A stretch of DNA of 64,000 nucleotides, from contig NZ_CP023049.2 in assembly GCF_002285635.2 (NCBI RefSeq), positions 2,604,001 to 2,668,000 of the forward strand. Reading direction: 5' to 3'. How positions within the stretch are numbered: position 1 is the first letter of the stretch; every line of letters starts with the position of its first letter. This stretch comes from Chryseobacterium piperi (GTDB lineage: Bacteria > Bacteroidota > Bacteroidia > Flavobacteriales > Weeksellaceae). A program made the position numbers and the translations under genes. Under the pieces are notes generated by a model. That model searched no databases. It saw only the letters and a list, made by a program, of their open reading frames with translations, and was not told the DNA's origin. Positions 8,202 to 16,883 of the stretch are shown here, piece after piece.

Positions 8202-8362
8202 CGTTTTTTTTGTAAATTTAATAATTGAACAGTTTTTGCGATAAGGTAATCGAATTAAATGATAAATAATTGATAGCATTAAGAAACTGAACCTTAAAAT
8301 TTGGTTTCTTGATGTTTTTTAAAGAAATTAAACCGACTTAATCATTACAAAAAATATACAAT

Positions 8363-10957
8363 ATGAACTTAAACCAATATACTGTAAAATCACAAGAAGC
8401 CATTCAGGCAGCACAGCAAGTTGCCATGGAGCTAGGTAATCAAAGCATAGAACCACAACATCTCCTTGAAGGAATTTTCCAGGTAGATGAAAATATCTCA
8501 CCTTTCTTATTAAAGAAATCTGAGGCTGACGCTAATTTGGTAAGAGAACGAAACCGCGAAAGTTTAGAAAGCCTTCCTAAAGTACAGGGAGGAAACATCT
8601 ACCTTTCACAATCTGCCAATAAAGTTTTATTAGATGCTCCCAACATCGCTAAAAAAATGGGAGACGAATATGTAACGATTGAACATTTATGGTTATCTCT
8701 TTTAGAAACTAATTCTGAGGTTTCTAAAATGTTGAAAGATATGGGAGTAACCAAAAGTTTACTCGAAGGTGCAATAAAAGAATTAAGAAAAGGAAGCAAA
8801 GCTACTTCTGCAAGTTCAGAAGAAACTTATCAATCCTTAAACAAATATGCCAAAAACTTCAACGAGTTAGCGGCTGAAGGGAAACTGGATCCGGTAATCG
8901 GGCGTGATGAAGAAATCAGAAGAGTATTACAGATCCTTTCAAGAAGAACAAAAAACAACCCTATCTTAATCGGAGAACCCGGGGTTGGTAAAACTGCGAT
9001 TGCCGAAGGAATTGCACACAGAATTATTAACGGCGACGTCCCTGAAAACCTAATGGATAAGACATTATATTCATTAGATATGGGTGCCTTAATTGCTGGT
9101 GCTAAGTATAAAGGAGAATTTGAAGAGCGATTAAAATCCGTTGTGAACGAGGTGATTAAATCGGACGGACAAATCATCCTTTTCATTGATGAAATTCATA
9201 CTTTGGTTGGAGCCGGAGGTGGAGATGGTGCCATGGATGCTGCCAATATATTAAAGCCGGCATTAGCAAGAGGAGAATTAAGAGCTATCGGAGCAACTAC
9301 TTTAAATGAATATCAAAAGTATTTTGAAAAAGACAAAGCTCTTGAAAGACGTTTCCAGAAAGTAATGGTAGAAGAGCCGGATACAGAATCCGCAATCTCT
9401 ATTCTTCGTGGTATTAAAGATAAATATGAGGCCCATCATAAAGTAAGAATCAAAGATGAAGCAATCATTGCTGCAGTAGAAATGTCTCAGCGATATATTT
9501 CAGACAGATTTTTACCGGATAAGGCTATTGACCTTATTGATGAGGCTTCGGCAAAATTAAGAATGGAAATCAATTCCAAGCCGGAGGAACTGGATGTTTT
9601 AGACAGAAAGTTAATGCAGATGGAAATTGAATTGGCTGCCATTTCAAGAGAAGGTAACCAAACTAAAATTGACCATTTAAAAGAAGATATTTCAAAAATT
9701 TCTGAGCAGAGAAATGAAATCAATGCGAAATGGTTAAAAGAAAAACAGAAAAGTGAAGATCTCACACAGATCAAAAAAGATATTGAATCTCTGAAACTTG
9801 AAGCTGAAAGAGCTTCCAGAGCTGGAGATTATGCAAAGGTTGCTGAAATTCAGTACGGAAAGATTAAAGAAAAAGAAGATGATTTGGAGAAGCTGGAACT
9901 GGAGATGCAAAATCATCAGAATGAACTGATTAAAGAAGAAGTGACTGCAGAAAACATTTCTGAAGTCATTGGAAAATGGACCGGTATTCCGGTAACCAAA
10001 CTTCTTCAGTCTGAAAGAGAAAAATTATTACATCTCGAAACCGAGCTGCACCACAGAGTGGTAGGACAAGAAGAAGCTATCCAGGCTGTTGCTGATGCTA
10101 TCAGAAGAAACAGGGCAGGATTAAGTGACGAGAAAAAACCTATCGGATCATTCCTGTTTTTAGGAACAACCGGGGTTGGTAAAACTGAGTTGGCTAAGGC
10201 TTTAGCAGAGTTTTTATTTGACGATGAAAACAATATGACGAGAATTGATATGAGTGAATATCAGGAACGTCATTCTGTTTCAAGATTAGTAGGAGCGCCT
10301 CCGGGATATGTAGGATATGATGAAGGAGGACAATTGACAGAAGCAGTAAGAAGAAGACCTTATTCTGTGGTTCTTTTAGATGAAATCGAAAAAGCCCATC
10401 CTGATGTTTTCAATACCTTATTACAGGTTTTGGATGATGGCCGTTTAACAGACAACAAAGGACGCGTTGTGAATTTCAAGAACTCAATTATCATTATGAC
10501 TTCCAACCTGGGGTCACATCTGATCCAGGAAAACTTTGAACATCTCACAGATGAAAACAGAGAAGAGGTTATAGAGAAAACAAAAGATGAAGTTTTTGAC
10601 TTATTAAAGCAAACCTTACGTCCGGAGTTCTTAAACAGAATTGATGAAATTGTATTGTTCCAGCCGTTAAACAAAAAAGAAATCGGAAAAATCGTTCAAT
10701 ACCAATTGAGAGGATTTAATGAAATGCTGGCAAAACGAAACATCATCATGACAGCTACTCAAGATGCTGTAGACTATTTGATGAATAAGGGCTATGATCC
10801 GGCTTTCGGAGCCAGACCTTTAAAAAGAGTAATCCAACAGGAAGCGTTAAATAAACTTTCAAAAGAGATTCTTGCAGGGAACGTCAATGACGGAGATCGA
10901 ATCACTCTGGATTATTTCGACGAAACAGGGCTGGTTTTCAGACCTTCAGAAAAATAA
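8363..10957 (+). CDS. clpB: ATP-dependent disaggregase chaperone ClpB
   Basis: ClpB is a hexameric AAA+ protein that pulls aggregated proteins apart together with DnaK. The 864-residue protein has the Clp N domain (about 1-145), then AAA module 1 with Walker A GEPGVGKT (204-211), pore loop KYKGEFEER and Walker B ILFIDEIHTL. The coiled-coil middle domain (about 405-530) marks ClpB rather than ClpA or ClpC. AAA module 2 has Walker A GTTGVGKT (about 600-607) and pore loop GAPPGYVGYDEGG. It is a single-gene unit with its own hairpin terminator. The upstream repeats may carry heat-shock control. Confidence 0.98.
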   Translation: MNLNQYTVKSQEAIQAAQQVAMELGNQSIEPQHLLEGIFQVDENISPFLLKKSEADANLVRERNRESLESLPKVQGGNIYLSQSANKVLLDAPNIAKKMGDEYVTIEHLWLSLLETNSEVSKMLKDMGVTKSLLEGAIKELRKGSKATSASSEETYQSLNKYAKNFNELAAEGKLDPVIGRDEEIRRVLQILSRRTKNNPILIGEPGVGKTAIAEGIAHRIINGDVPENLMDKTLYSLDMGALIAGAKYKGEFEERLKSVVNEVIKSDGQIILFIDEIHTLVGAGGGDGAMDAANILKPALARGELRAIGATTLNEYQKYFEKDKALERRFQKVMVEEPDTESAISILRGIKDKYEAHHKVRIKDEAIIAAVEMSQRYISDRFLPDKAIDLIDEASAKLRMEINSKPEELDVLDRKLMQMEIELAAISREGNQTKIDHLKEDISKISEQRNEINAKWLKEKQKSEDLTQIKKDIESLKLEAERASRAGDYAKVAEIQYGKIKEKEDDLEKLELEMQNHQNELIKEEVTAENISEVIGKWTGIPVTKLLQSEREKLLHLETELHHRVVGQEEAIQAVADAIRRNRAGLSDEKKPIGSFLFLGTTGVGKTELAKALAEFLFDDENNMTRIDMSEYQERHSVSRLVGAPPGYVGYDEGGQLTEAVRRRPYSVVLLDEIEKAHPDVFNTLLQVLDDGRLTDNKGRVVNFKNSIIIMTSNLGSHLIQENFEHLTDENREEVIEKTKDEVFDLLKQTLRPEFLNRIDEIVLFQPLNKKEIGKIVQYQLRGFNEMLAKRNIIMTATQDAVDYLMNKGYDPAFGARPLKRVIQQEALNKLSKEILAGNVNDGDRITLDYFDETGLVFRPSEK

Positions 10958-10990
10958 AGTAGTTTTTTTCATATATATTATTTTTGTAGT

Positions 10991-11027
10991 AAGTGCCGTA
11001 GACAGAATCTACGGCACTTATTTTTTT
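10991..11027 (+). terminator. Rho-independent terminator of clpB
   Basis: A 12-bp perfect stem, AAGTGCCGTAGA/TCTACGGCACTT with a CAGAA loop, is followed by A and seven T. It starts 34 bp after the clpB stop. Confidence 0.85.
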
Positions 11028-11112
11028 CATCTGATAATTACCCTGATTACTTTAATACTTATTCATATATTTACCTAAGTCAAGTATTTTATTAATTAAA
11101 ACTAAAATTATT

Positions 11113-11262
11113 ATGAAAAAATTAAAAAGAAGTGATTTAAAGAATATTAAAGGAGCAGGACCTTCGCCAATTTATTGTGAGCTTGACAGATCTTGTCCTC
11201 CCGGCCTTTGCTGTACTGCCGAAAATGTCTGTAAAGATTTTACAAAATACCCATGTGTATAA
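11113..11262 (+). CDS. Small six-cysteine peptide with bacteriocin-like leader
   Basis: This 49-codon ORF encodes a Lys-rich leader, MKKLKRSDLKNIKGAG. It resembles the Gly-Gly-type leaders of Chryseobacterium bacteriocin-like peptides, with GAG in place of GG. The core has six cysteines at positions 22, 28, 33, 34, 40 and 48, spaced C-x5-C-x4-CC-x5-C-x7-C, and includes CPPGLCC. The C-C-CC-C-C order is the one used by cystine-knot peptides. The gene is isolated between two strong terminators, and no peptidase-transporter or modification enzyme is adjacent. A ribosomally made, exported, disulfide-bonded peptide is my best guess. Function is unknown. Confidence 0.75.
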   Translation: MKKLKRSDLKNIKGAGPSPIYCELDRSCPPGLCCTAENVCKDFTKYPCV

Positions 11263-11273
11263 TGGGAACAATC

Positions 11274-11307
11274 AAAAAAGGGCGGGAATAAATTCTCGCC
11301 CTTTTTT
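11274..11307 (+). terminator. Terminator after the cysteine-rich peptide gene
   Basis: AAAAAAGGGCG and CGCCCTTTTTT form a stem closed by a partly paired loop (GGAATAAATTCT), ending in a T run. It starts 11 bp after the peptide stop codon. The tight coupling to this 49-codon ORF supports the ORF being real. Confidence 0.85.
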
Positions 11308-11400
11308 ATTAGCAAAGATTTCAGTTCATTACAATATCTCACCTAGAAACACAATCCGTAAAAACCCGGTTAATAAATCGGAAAAACACGAACCATTTAA

Positions 11401-11415
11401 CGTAAAAAATTTACG
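11401..11415. promoter_or_regulatory. Palindrome CGTAAA-AAA-TTTACG before 11459 gene
   Basis: CGTAAAAAATTTACG is a perfect inverted repeat with 6-bp arms and a 3-bp centre, 43 bp upstream of the next ATG. It may be an operator. No regulator gene is adjacent. Confidence 0.35.
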
Positions 11416-11458
11416 AGATTTGCAGTACTAACTAACATTGTATTATAAAACTGACATT

Positions 11459-12004
11459 ATGGAAACAAAACCTACTTTTGAAGGTGACATTGAAACGCTT
11501 AACAGCCCAGGCACCATGACACATGCTTTTATCAAGGAACTGATTAATAATTACCGTAACAACCAACTGCAAACTATTAACAAGAATCTTGAAATGGATG
11601 ATGCCCATTCCATCTGGTTTGATCTTCCAAAACTTAAAAAATTTATCGCGGATATGGAAGCAGAAGCTAAAAAAAATAATCCTTCAGTTACCGAAAAAGA
11701 TATGGGTATCCGGTTTTATTATGCCGCGTATCCAAAAGCAGAAAATTGGGATATGATGAAAAACCACCCTATTCCAAAAGAATATGCAGAAAAACACACT
11801 TTGGTAATGGTTCCTACTTTGAAAAAAGAAGATGGAAACGGAAAATTATTAGACTTCGACTTTAATGTTCTAACTTGTAATGGAAAGCCTCTTGCTGTAG
11901 CACTAAAATCTACCAGTGCAATACCGCCAGTAGAAGATGGAGGACTTGCACAAAATCATGGAAATTTAATTCCGCCAGACGGCACGGTATCAGAATCATA
12001 TTAA
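11459..12004 (+). CDS. Hypothetical cytoplasmic protein
   Basis: I do not recognise this 181-residue protein. It begins METKPTFEGDIETLNSPGTM and has no signal peptide or membrane segment. It contains a charged middle (about 60-85) and an aromatic stretch, MGIRFYYAAYPKAENWDMM. The C-terminus is rich in Gly and Pro (PPVEDGGLAQNHGNLIPPDG). I prefer the ATG at 11459 over one seven codons upstream, because the latter would sit against the preceding palindrome. It is 40 bp upstream of the 7-TM/kinase/regulator operon and may be cotranscribed with it. Confidence 0.65.
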   Translation: METKPTFEGDIETLNSPGTMTHAFIKELINNYRNNQLQTINKNLEMDDAHSIWFDLPKLKKFIADMEAEAKKNNPSVTEKDMGIRFYYAAYPKAENWDMMKNHPIPKEYAEKHTLVMVPTLKKEDGNGKLLDFDFNVLTCNGKPLAVALKSTSAIPPVEDGGLAQNHGNLIPPDGTVSESY

Positions 12005-12044
12005 ACCCCCGATAAAGACAATTATCTAAACAAAAGTAAATCTA

Positions 12045-12692
12045 ATGACCGATTTCCAAAAATTGTTACAAGAATCCATGTTCTGGGCAGAAGGGCTAGC
12101 AGCTCTTGCAGCCCTTCTTTCATATCATAAAATCAAAAATCAATATTGGAAATATTTCATGTTTTATTTAATCTTTATTTTTTTATGTGAAGCTGTTGGA
12201 AAATGGGGCGATCTGTTTATACAATATAATAAAGCAGCTTTTTATAATTACTTTGTCATTCCCATTCAATTCATATTTTTTTATTGGTTATATGCAGCAA
12301 AGTCATTTGGGAAAACGAAACTATTTGTTGGGTTATCCCTATTGTATTTGTTTTCATTTATTCCAAGCGAAATCATGTTTTCATCCGATAAGATCATGTT
12401 CTCCCTTAATTATACTTTAGGCTGCCTCATTCTGATGATCCTGGTCATTATGGAATATTACCAGCAGATCAACTCGTCAAACATTCTTAACTTTGATAAG
12501 AACAGGATGTTCTATATTAATCTTGGGGTTACTTTATTTTATATAGGTACTTTACCATTCTGGACCTTCCTGTCGTTTATCAGAGAGTACCGGGGAATAT
12601 TCAATATCTATTTTGATTATTTTCTGATTTCAGGAATTATTATGTATTTATTATTCTCAATTTCATTCATATGGGGAAAACAGAGCTCTTAA
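12045..12692 (+). CDS. Seven-segment integral membrane protein of unknown function
   Basis: The 215-residue protein is almost entirely hydrophobic, with about seven predicted membrane segments. They start near residues 11, 30, 63, 90, 124, 152 and 192. No catalytic motif is seen. Its end overlaps the histidine kinase start by 22 bp, so the two are translationally coupled. The kinase has only one membrane anchor and almost no extracellular part. This protein may therefore be its sensory partner. That link is inferred from gene order only. Confidence 0.7.
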   Translation: MTDFQKLLQESMFWAEGLAALAALLSYHKIKNQYWKYFMFYLIFIFLCEAVGKWGDLFIQYNKAAFYNYFVIPIQFIFFYWLYAAKSFGKTKLFVGLSLLYLFSFIPSEIMFSSDKIMFSLNYTLGCLILMILVIMEYYQQINSSNILNFDKNRMFYINLGVTLFYIGTLPFWTFLSFIREYRGIFNIYFDYFLISGIIMYLLFSISFIWGKQSS

Positions 12693-13456
12693 TAACAATA
12701 ATTTTATTCAATATATTCTTTGTCTTGTTTGTAGCTGCCGTAATGGTATACATCAGAAAATATAAGCAACGTAAAAAAGAGTATCTCAATGAAATTGAAA
12801 TAAAAAATGAAATTCACCAGAAAGAGCTATTGGCTACTCAATTGGAAATCCAGCAGGCAACAATGCAACAAATCGGAAGAGAGCTCCATGATAATATCGG
12901 GCAGAAATTAACCCTGGTAAGTTTGTACACCCAACAGCTGCTATACGAGAACAAAGTACCTGAAGTAAGTGAAAGAATCGAGCAGGTTTCGCAAATTATC
13001 AATCAATCACTACAGGATCTCAGGAGTCTTTCAAAAACCCTGACTGATGATAATATCAACCAAAAGGAAATTGTAACTTTGATACAGGAAGAAGTTGACA
13101 ATACCAATGCATTCAAAAAATGCAGAGTAATTTTTGAACACAACTTCCAACAGCTCGATTTGGGGTTTGTCCATAAAAATGTATTGCTCAGGATCACTCA
13201 GGAATTTATTCAAAACAGTATAAAACATGCTCACTGTAAAAATATTTTCATTAACCTGAATACATCCGAAGATATACTTTGGGAACTGAATATCAAAGAT
13301 GATGGAATTGGATTTGATCAAGCCCATACTACATCCAACGGAATTGGATTAACCAATATGAAAAACAGAGCAAAAATAATCGGAGCAGACTTTAGCATGG
13401 AAAGTCAGAAGAACATAGGAACTACACTCAATATTATCTTAAAAAAACAACCATGA
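12671..13456 (+). CDS. Sensor histidine kinase, HisKA_3 (NarX/DegS) type
   Basis: A single membrane segment (about residues 6-27) is followed by a charged linker and the dimerisation/phosphoacceptor box RELHDNIGQKL, with His73. The C-terminal ATPase domain has EFIQNSIKHAHC (N box), DDGIGFD (G1) and NGIGLTNMKNRAKIIG. The order fits the HisKA_3 kinases that pair with NarL-type regulators. The lack of an external sensor domain suggests that signals come through the overlapping 7-TM protein upstream. Its stop overlaps the regulator's start by four bases. Confidence 0.92.
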   Translation: MGKTELLITIILFNIFFVLFVAAVMVYIRKYKQRKKEYLNEIEIKNEIHQKELLATQLEIQQATMQQIGRELHDNIGQKLTLVSLYTQQLLYENKVPEVSERIEQVSQIINQSLQDLRSLSKTLTDDNINQKEIVTLIQEEVDNTNAFKKCRVIFEHNFQQLDLGFVHKNVLLRITQEFIQNSIKHAHCKNIFINLNTSEDILWELNIKDDGIGFDQAHTTSNGIGLTNMKNRAKIIGADFSMESQKNIGTTLNIILKKQP

Positions 13457-14091
13457 AAAAAACAATTGTTATCGTTGATGACCATGTACTTATTGCAAAA
13501 GCACTGGAAGGAATTATTGATAACTTTAAAGATTTTGAGGTGATTTATGTTTGTGAAAACGGAAAAGACCTTATTCAGAAATTTGAGAATAACAGCAAAA
13601 TTCCTGATATTATTCTTTTGGACATCAGCATGCCTATTATGGATGGCTTTGAAACCGTACTCTGGCTAAAAGAGAATCAACCCGACATCAAGGTAATGGC
13701 TCTAAGCATGCAAGGTGATGATAAAAGCGTCATCAAAATGATAAAAAACGGAGCTAAAGGCTATCTTTTAAAAAACACCCACCCTAAAGATCTGGAAACC
13801 GCACTTATCAAATTAAACACTGAGGGATTTTTCTATCCTGAATGGGCGTCACGAATTATTTTCTCCAACATGAATAATGAACAGGAAATTAAAAATACAG
13901 TGAGGATTTCCGATCGTGAAAAAGAGTTCTTAAAGTATACTGTTACCGAACTTAGCTACAAAGAGATCGCCGATAAGATGTGTTGTAGTCCAAGAACGGT
14001 AGAAAGCTACAGAGACCAACTATGTGAAAAATTAGACTTAAAAACAAGAGTAGGCTTAGCTGTATTCGCAATTAAAAATGGTTTTGATTAA
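13453..14091 (+). CDS. NarL/FixJ-family response regulator
   Basis: The receiver domain has the acidic pair Asp9/Asp10, the phosphorylation site Asp57 in LLDISMP and the conserved Lys107 in GYLLKN. A LuxR-type helix-turn-helix follows (about 150-205) with ISDREKEFLKY and YKEIADKMCCSPRTVESYRDQL. It is the cognate partner of the overlapping HisKA_3 kinase. Targets are not known. The M43 protease gene 311 bp downstream is a positional candidate only. Confidence 0.94.
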   Translation: MKKTIVIVDDHVLIAKALEGIIDNFKDFEVIYVCENGKDLIQKFENNSKIPDIILLDISMPIMDGFETVLWLKENQPDIKVMALSMQGDDKSVIKMIKNGAKGYLLKNTHPKDLETALIKLNTEGFFYPEWASRIIFSNMNNEQEIKNTVRISDREKEFLKYTVTELSYKEIADKMCCSPRTVESYRDQLCEKLDLKTRVGLAVFAIKNGFD

Positions 14092-14402
14092 TTTTTTAAA
14101 TTAAAATAAACTATTTAGCTAATAATTTCAAAAAATAAAAATATTTATCAATTATGCAATGAATAATAAATTTTATTACATAATTATAATGAAAATGCGA
14201 AAATTCATGTGGAAATTATGAAAACAACAAAATGAAGCTTAAAAGCCTAAAACAAAGTAAAAATTAACAAAAATTATTACAAAATTTTAAATTTTAACCA
14301 TCAAAAAACCATATAACTATATAAAATCCTCAAAACAACATATTGCAAGCTAATTGAAAATAATATAATTTCGTTCTTCCACACAATTATAAATATTGAA
14401 CA
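14092..14402 (+). other. AT-rich spacer upstream of the M43 protease
   Basis: This 311-bp region is strongly A-rich and has no convincing ORF. A possible promoter is TTGC at 14343-14346 and TAATTTCG at 14366-14373, about 19 bp apart and 30 bp before the protease ATG. It matches the Bacteroidetes TTG-N19-TAnnTTTG pattern at seven of eight -7 positions. I see no clear repeat. Confidence 0.45.
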
Positions 14403-15398
14403 ATGAAAAAACTATTATTTGGAATCCTTGCATTAGGATTCATGTCTTCGTGTAACAGCGACAATGTTTCAAATCAAAGTGAAGATGCAACTAACAAATC
14501 TGAGCCCACTGCAAGCCTAACCGGCAAAAGATCTTGCCCGTCAGAGGAAATCAGAAAAGAAGCCCTTCAAAAAAGTCCGGAGCTTAGACAAAAGTATGCT
14601 CAAATGGAAGCCAATATAGAAAAATTGGCCAACGAAATCAAATTAGGAAAAGTTCTAGCAGATGGTACCGTTGAAATCCCTGTAGTAGTTAATGTATTAT
14701 ACAATACTTCTGCACAAAACGTTTCGGATGCCAGAATAGCAGAACAAATTACAGTATTGAATCAGGATTTTGGGGGAACAAACAGTGACGCTTCTAAAAT
14801 ACCTGCAGAATTTCAATCGGTAAAATCCGGTGATGTAAAGGTAAGGTTCAGATTAGCAAATACAGTAAGAAAATCTACAACCAAAACAAGTTGGAGTACC
14901 AATGATGCTATGAAAAAAGCTTCTACAGGAGGTATTGACGCGACAAGCCCATCCAGTTATTTCAATATCTGGTTAGTAGGCAGCATGGGAGGCGTTCTTG
15001 GGTATGCCACCTTCCCTGAATCTGCAGGACAATGGAATGACGGGGTTGTAATCGCTTCACCTTACTTTGGAAAGACCGGAGCAACTTCTCCATTCAATTT
15101 AGGAAGAACAGCAACTCACGAAGTAGGTCACTATCTTAACCTTAGACACATCTGGGGAGATGCGAATTGCGGAAATGACCAGGTAGCTGACACTCCTACA
15201 CAAACAGGTCCTAACTATAATAAACCAAGCTATCCTCAAAATAACACATGTAGCGGTGTATCAAGATCTATCATGTTCATGAACTATATGGACTATGTAG
15301 ATGATGCTGCCATGTTTATGTTTTCTGCAGGACAAAGAACAAGAATGCAAGCTGTCGTTACTTCATCAGGACCGAGAGCAGGCTTAAGAGTTAACTAA
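14403..15398 (+). CDS. Secreted M43 (pappalysin-like) zinc metalloprotease, probable lipoprotein
   Basis: The N-terminus, MKKLLFGILALGFMSSC, ends in a lipobox-like MSSC (Cys17), suggesting lipid anchoring. The catalytic motif HEVGHYLNLRHIWG gives zinc ligands His239, His243 and His249 with Glu240 as the base. It is followed by paired cysteines (246 region Cys256, Cys283) and a Met-turn, MFMNYMDY (about 291-298). This order is that of family M43 metzincins. About residues 20-85 form a charged pro-region. The 331-residue size is normal for bacterial members. The substrate is unknown. Confidence 0.9.
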   Translation: MKKLLFGILALGFMSSCNSDNVSNQSEDATNKSEPTASLTGKRSCPSEEIRKEALQKSPELRQKYAQMEANIEKLANEIKLGKVLADGTVEIPVVVNVLYNTSAQNVSDARIAEQITVLNQDFGGTNSDASKIPAEFQSVKSGDVKVRFRLANTVRKSTTKTSWSTNDAMKKASTGGIDATSPSSYFNIWLVGSMGGVLGYATFPESAGQWNDGVVIASPYFGKTGATSPFNLGRTATHEVGHYLNLRHIWGDANCGNDQVADTPTQTGPNYNKPSYPQNNTCSGVSRSIMFMNYMDYVDDAAMFMFSAGQRTRMQAVVTSSGPRAGLRVN

Positions 15399-15419
15399 AA
15401 ATCAATCGATATGTTAAAA

Positions 15420-15453
15420 AATCCTTTCTCAAAATTTGAGAAAGGATTTTTTT
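15420..15453 (+). terminator. Terminator of the M43 protease gene
   Basis: AATCCTTTCTC and GAGAAAGGATT form an 11-bp stem with an AAAATTT loop, followed by a T run. It begins 21 bp after the stop codon. Confidence 0.85.
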
Positions 15454-15498
15454 ATATTTTTGGCGTCGTTTAATTTAAACTACACAGAAAAACACATT

Positions 15499-16875
15499 AT
15501 GATGAATAAAATAGTACTGGCATCCGCTATATTACTAACATTATGTTTTTATAAAGCACAGGATACTATTCAATTTCAAAAAGATTACGAATATAATTCA
15601 AGCATTGCCATTCCCGAAAACAAGCCTTTTCTACAAAAAGAATGGGTAAAAAAATCAATTGCACCTACCATTCTTTTTACAGCAACAGCAGCTACCTGGG
15701 GTGAGCGAAAAAATATTCGCGAAATTCGTAACCGGTACCTTCCTAATTTCAAAGCAAGCTTTGATGACTATCTTCAATACGCTCCCGCCGCTACCGTATA
15801 CGGTTTGAAACTGGCAGGCGTTAAAGGACGAAATAATGTTGGAAGAGCCACACTTTCTTATGCAACAAGTTTGGCCATTATGGGTATTATAGTAAATTCT
15901 ATTAAGTACACGTCAAAAGTTGAACGCCCGGACGGATCTGCTAAAAACTCATTTCCTTCAGGACATGCCGCAATGGCTTTCACCAATGCCAGCTTTCTAC
16001 ATAAAGAATATGGAATTGTAAACCCAGCTTATAGTATTGGCGGATACGGTGCAGCAACACTCACCGGGCTTGGAAGAAATCTGAATAACAGACATTGGAT
16101 GCCGGATATTCTGGCAGGTGCAGGAGTAGGTATTCTTTCTACTGAATTAGGATATTTCTTCATAGATAAATTTTATAAAAATAAGGGTGATAATTTAAGC
16201 TTGCTTTCAAGAATAGAAAGCAACGGCAACCCTTCTTTCCTTTCCATAAAATTGGGTTCCGCACTTGCTACTTCCAACTTCCTTAAAGAATCTGAATTAG
16301 ACAACAAAAAACAGGTTGGTTTTGAAACAGGGCTGGAAGGCGCTTATTTCTTTTCCAAAAAATGGGGAGTAGGTGGAGACCTCAGCTTTAGCAGTTTTCC
16401 TATCAAACCTGTAAGGTTAACATTAGATGATGAGGAACATTACGAAAATTTTGATGTCACTACCCAATCTTTAGGTTTCCTTTATTTTGGAATAGGCCCC
16501 TATTTTTCGCATGAATTTTCAGAAAACTGGCAGCTAACCTTAAGAGCTACCGGAGGCTATTCTACATCAGCCAGCGGAAAAGTATCCGTAACGAGTGAGC
16601 ATGTCAATACCCCTAACAATGAACTTGAAATAGCGACCTACAAACCTTCCAATACCTTTCGTTGGAATTTCGGAACATCACTCACTTATAAATTTAATCC
16701 TGAACTGGGAATTACGGCTTATGCAGATTACAATCAGCTGAAGCCTACAATGACCTACAATTTTAGTGAACTGGTAAAAGATGATGAGGAAATGAATGAA
16801 GTATTTAACAGAGTATACGCTCATGAAAAAATCAAATATTTCACCATTGGCCTAAGATTAACAGCCTACTTTTAA
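15499..16875 (+). CDS. PAP2-family phosphatase with C-terminal barrel-like domain
   Basis: A signal peptide (MMNKIVLASAILLTLCFYKAQ) precedes a PAP2/type-2 phosphatidic acid phosphatase domain. Its three motifs are KYTSKVERPDGS, FPSGHAA, and GRNLNNRHWMPDILAG, so the catalytic His and Arg are kept. After about residue 230 the protein changes to alternating aromatic beta-strand sequence (FETGLEGAYFFSKKWGVGGDLSF, ...FTIGLRLTAYF) and ends in a terminal Phe, as in outer-membrane barrels. It could be an outer-membrane lipid or pyrophosphate phosphatase. I start it at 15499, because further upstream the frame runs through the preceding terminator. Confidence 0.85.
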   Translation: MMNKIVLASAILLTLCFYKAQDTIQFQKDYEYNSSIAIPENKPFLQKEWVKKSIAPTILFTATAATWGERKNIREIRNRYLPNFKASFDDYLQYAPAATVYGLKLAGVKGRNNVGRATLSYATSLAIMGIIVNSIKYTSKVERPDGSAKNSFPSGHAAMAFTNASFLHKEYGIVNPAYSIGGYGAATLTGLGRNLNNRHWMPDILAGAGVGILSTELGYFFIDKFYKNKGDNLSLLSRIESNGNPSFLSIKLGSALATSNFLKESELDNKKQVGFETGLEGAYFFSKKWGVGGDLSFSSFPIKPVRLTLDDEEHYENFDVTTQSLGFLYFGIGPYFSHEFSENWQLTLRATGGYSTSASGKVSVTSEHVNTPNNELEIATYKPSNTFRWNFGTSLTYKFNPELGITAYADYNQLKPTMTYNFSELVKDDEEMNEVFNRVYAHEKIKYFTIGLRLTAYF

Positions 16876-16883
16876 TAATAAAA

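Noticed and set aside
11177..11431. 84-codon plus-strand open frame
   Set aside because: It overlaps the six-cysteine peptide in another frame and runs through its terminator hairpin.
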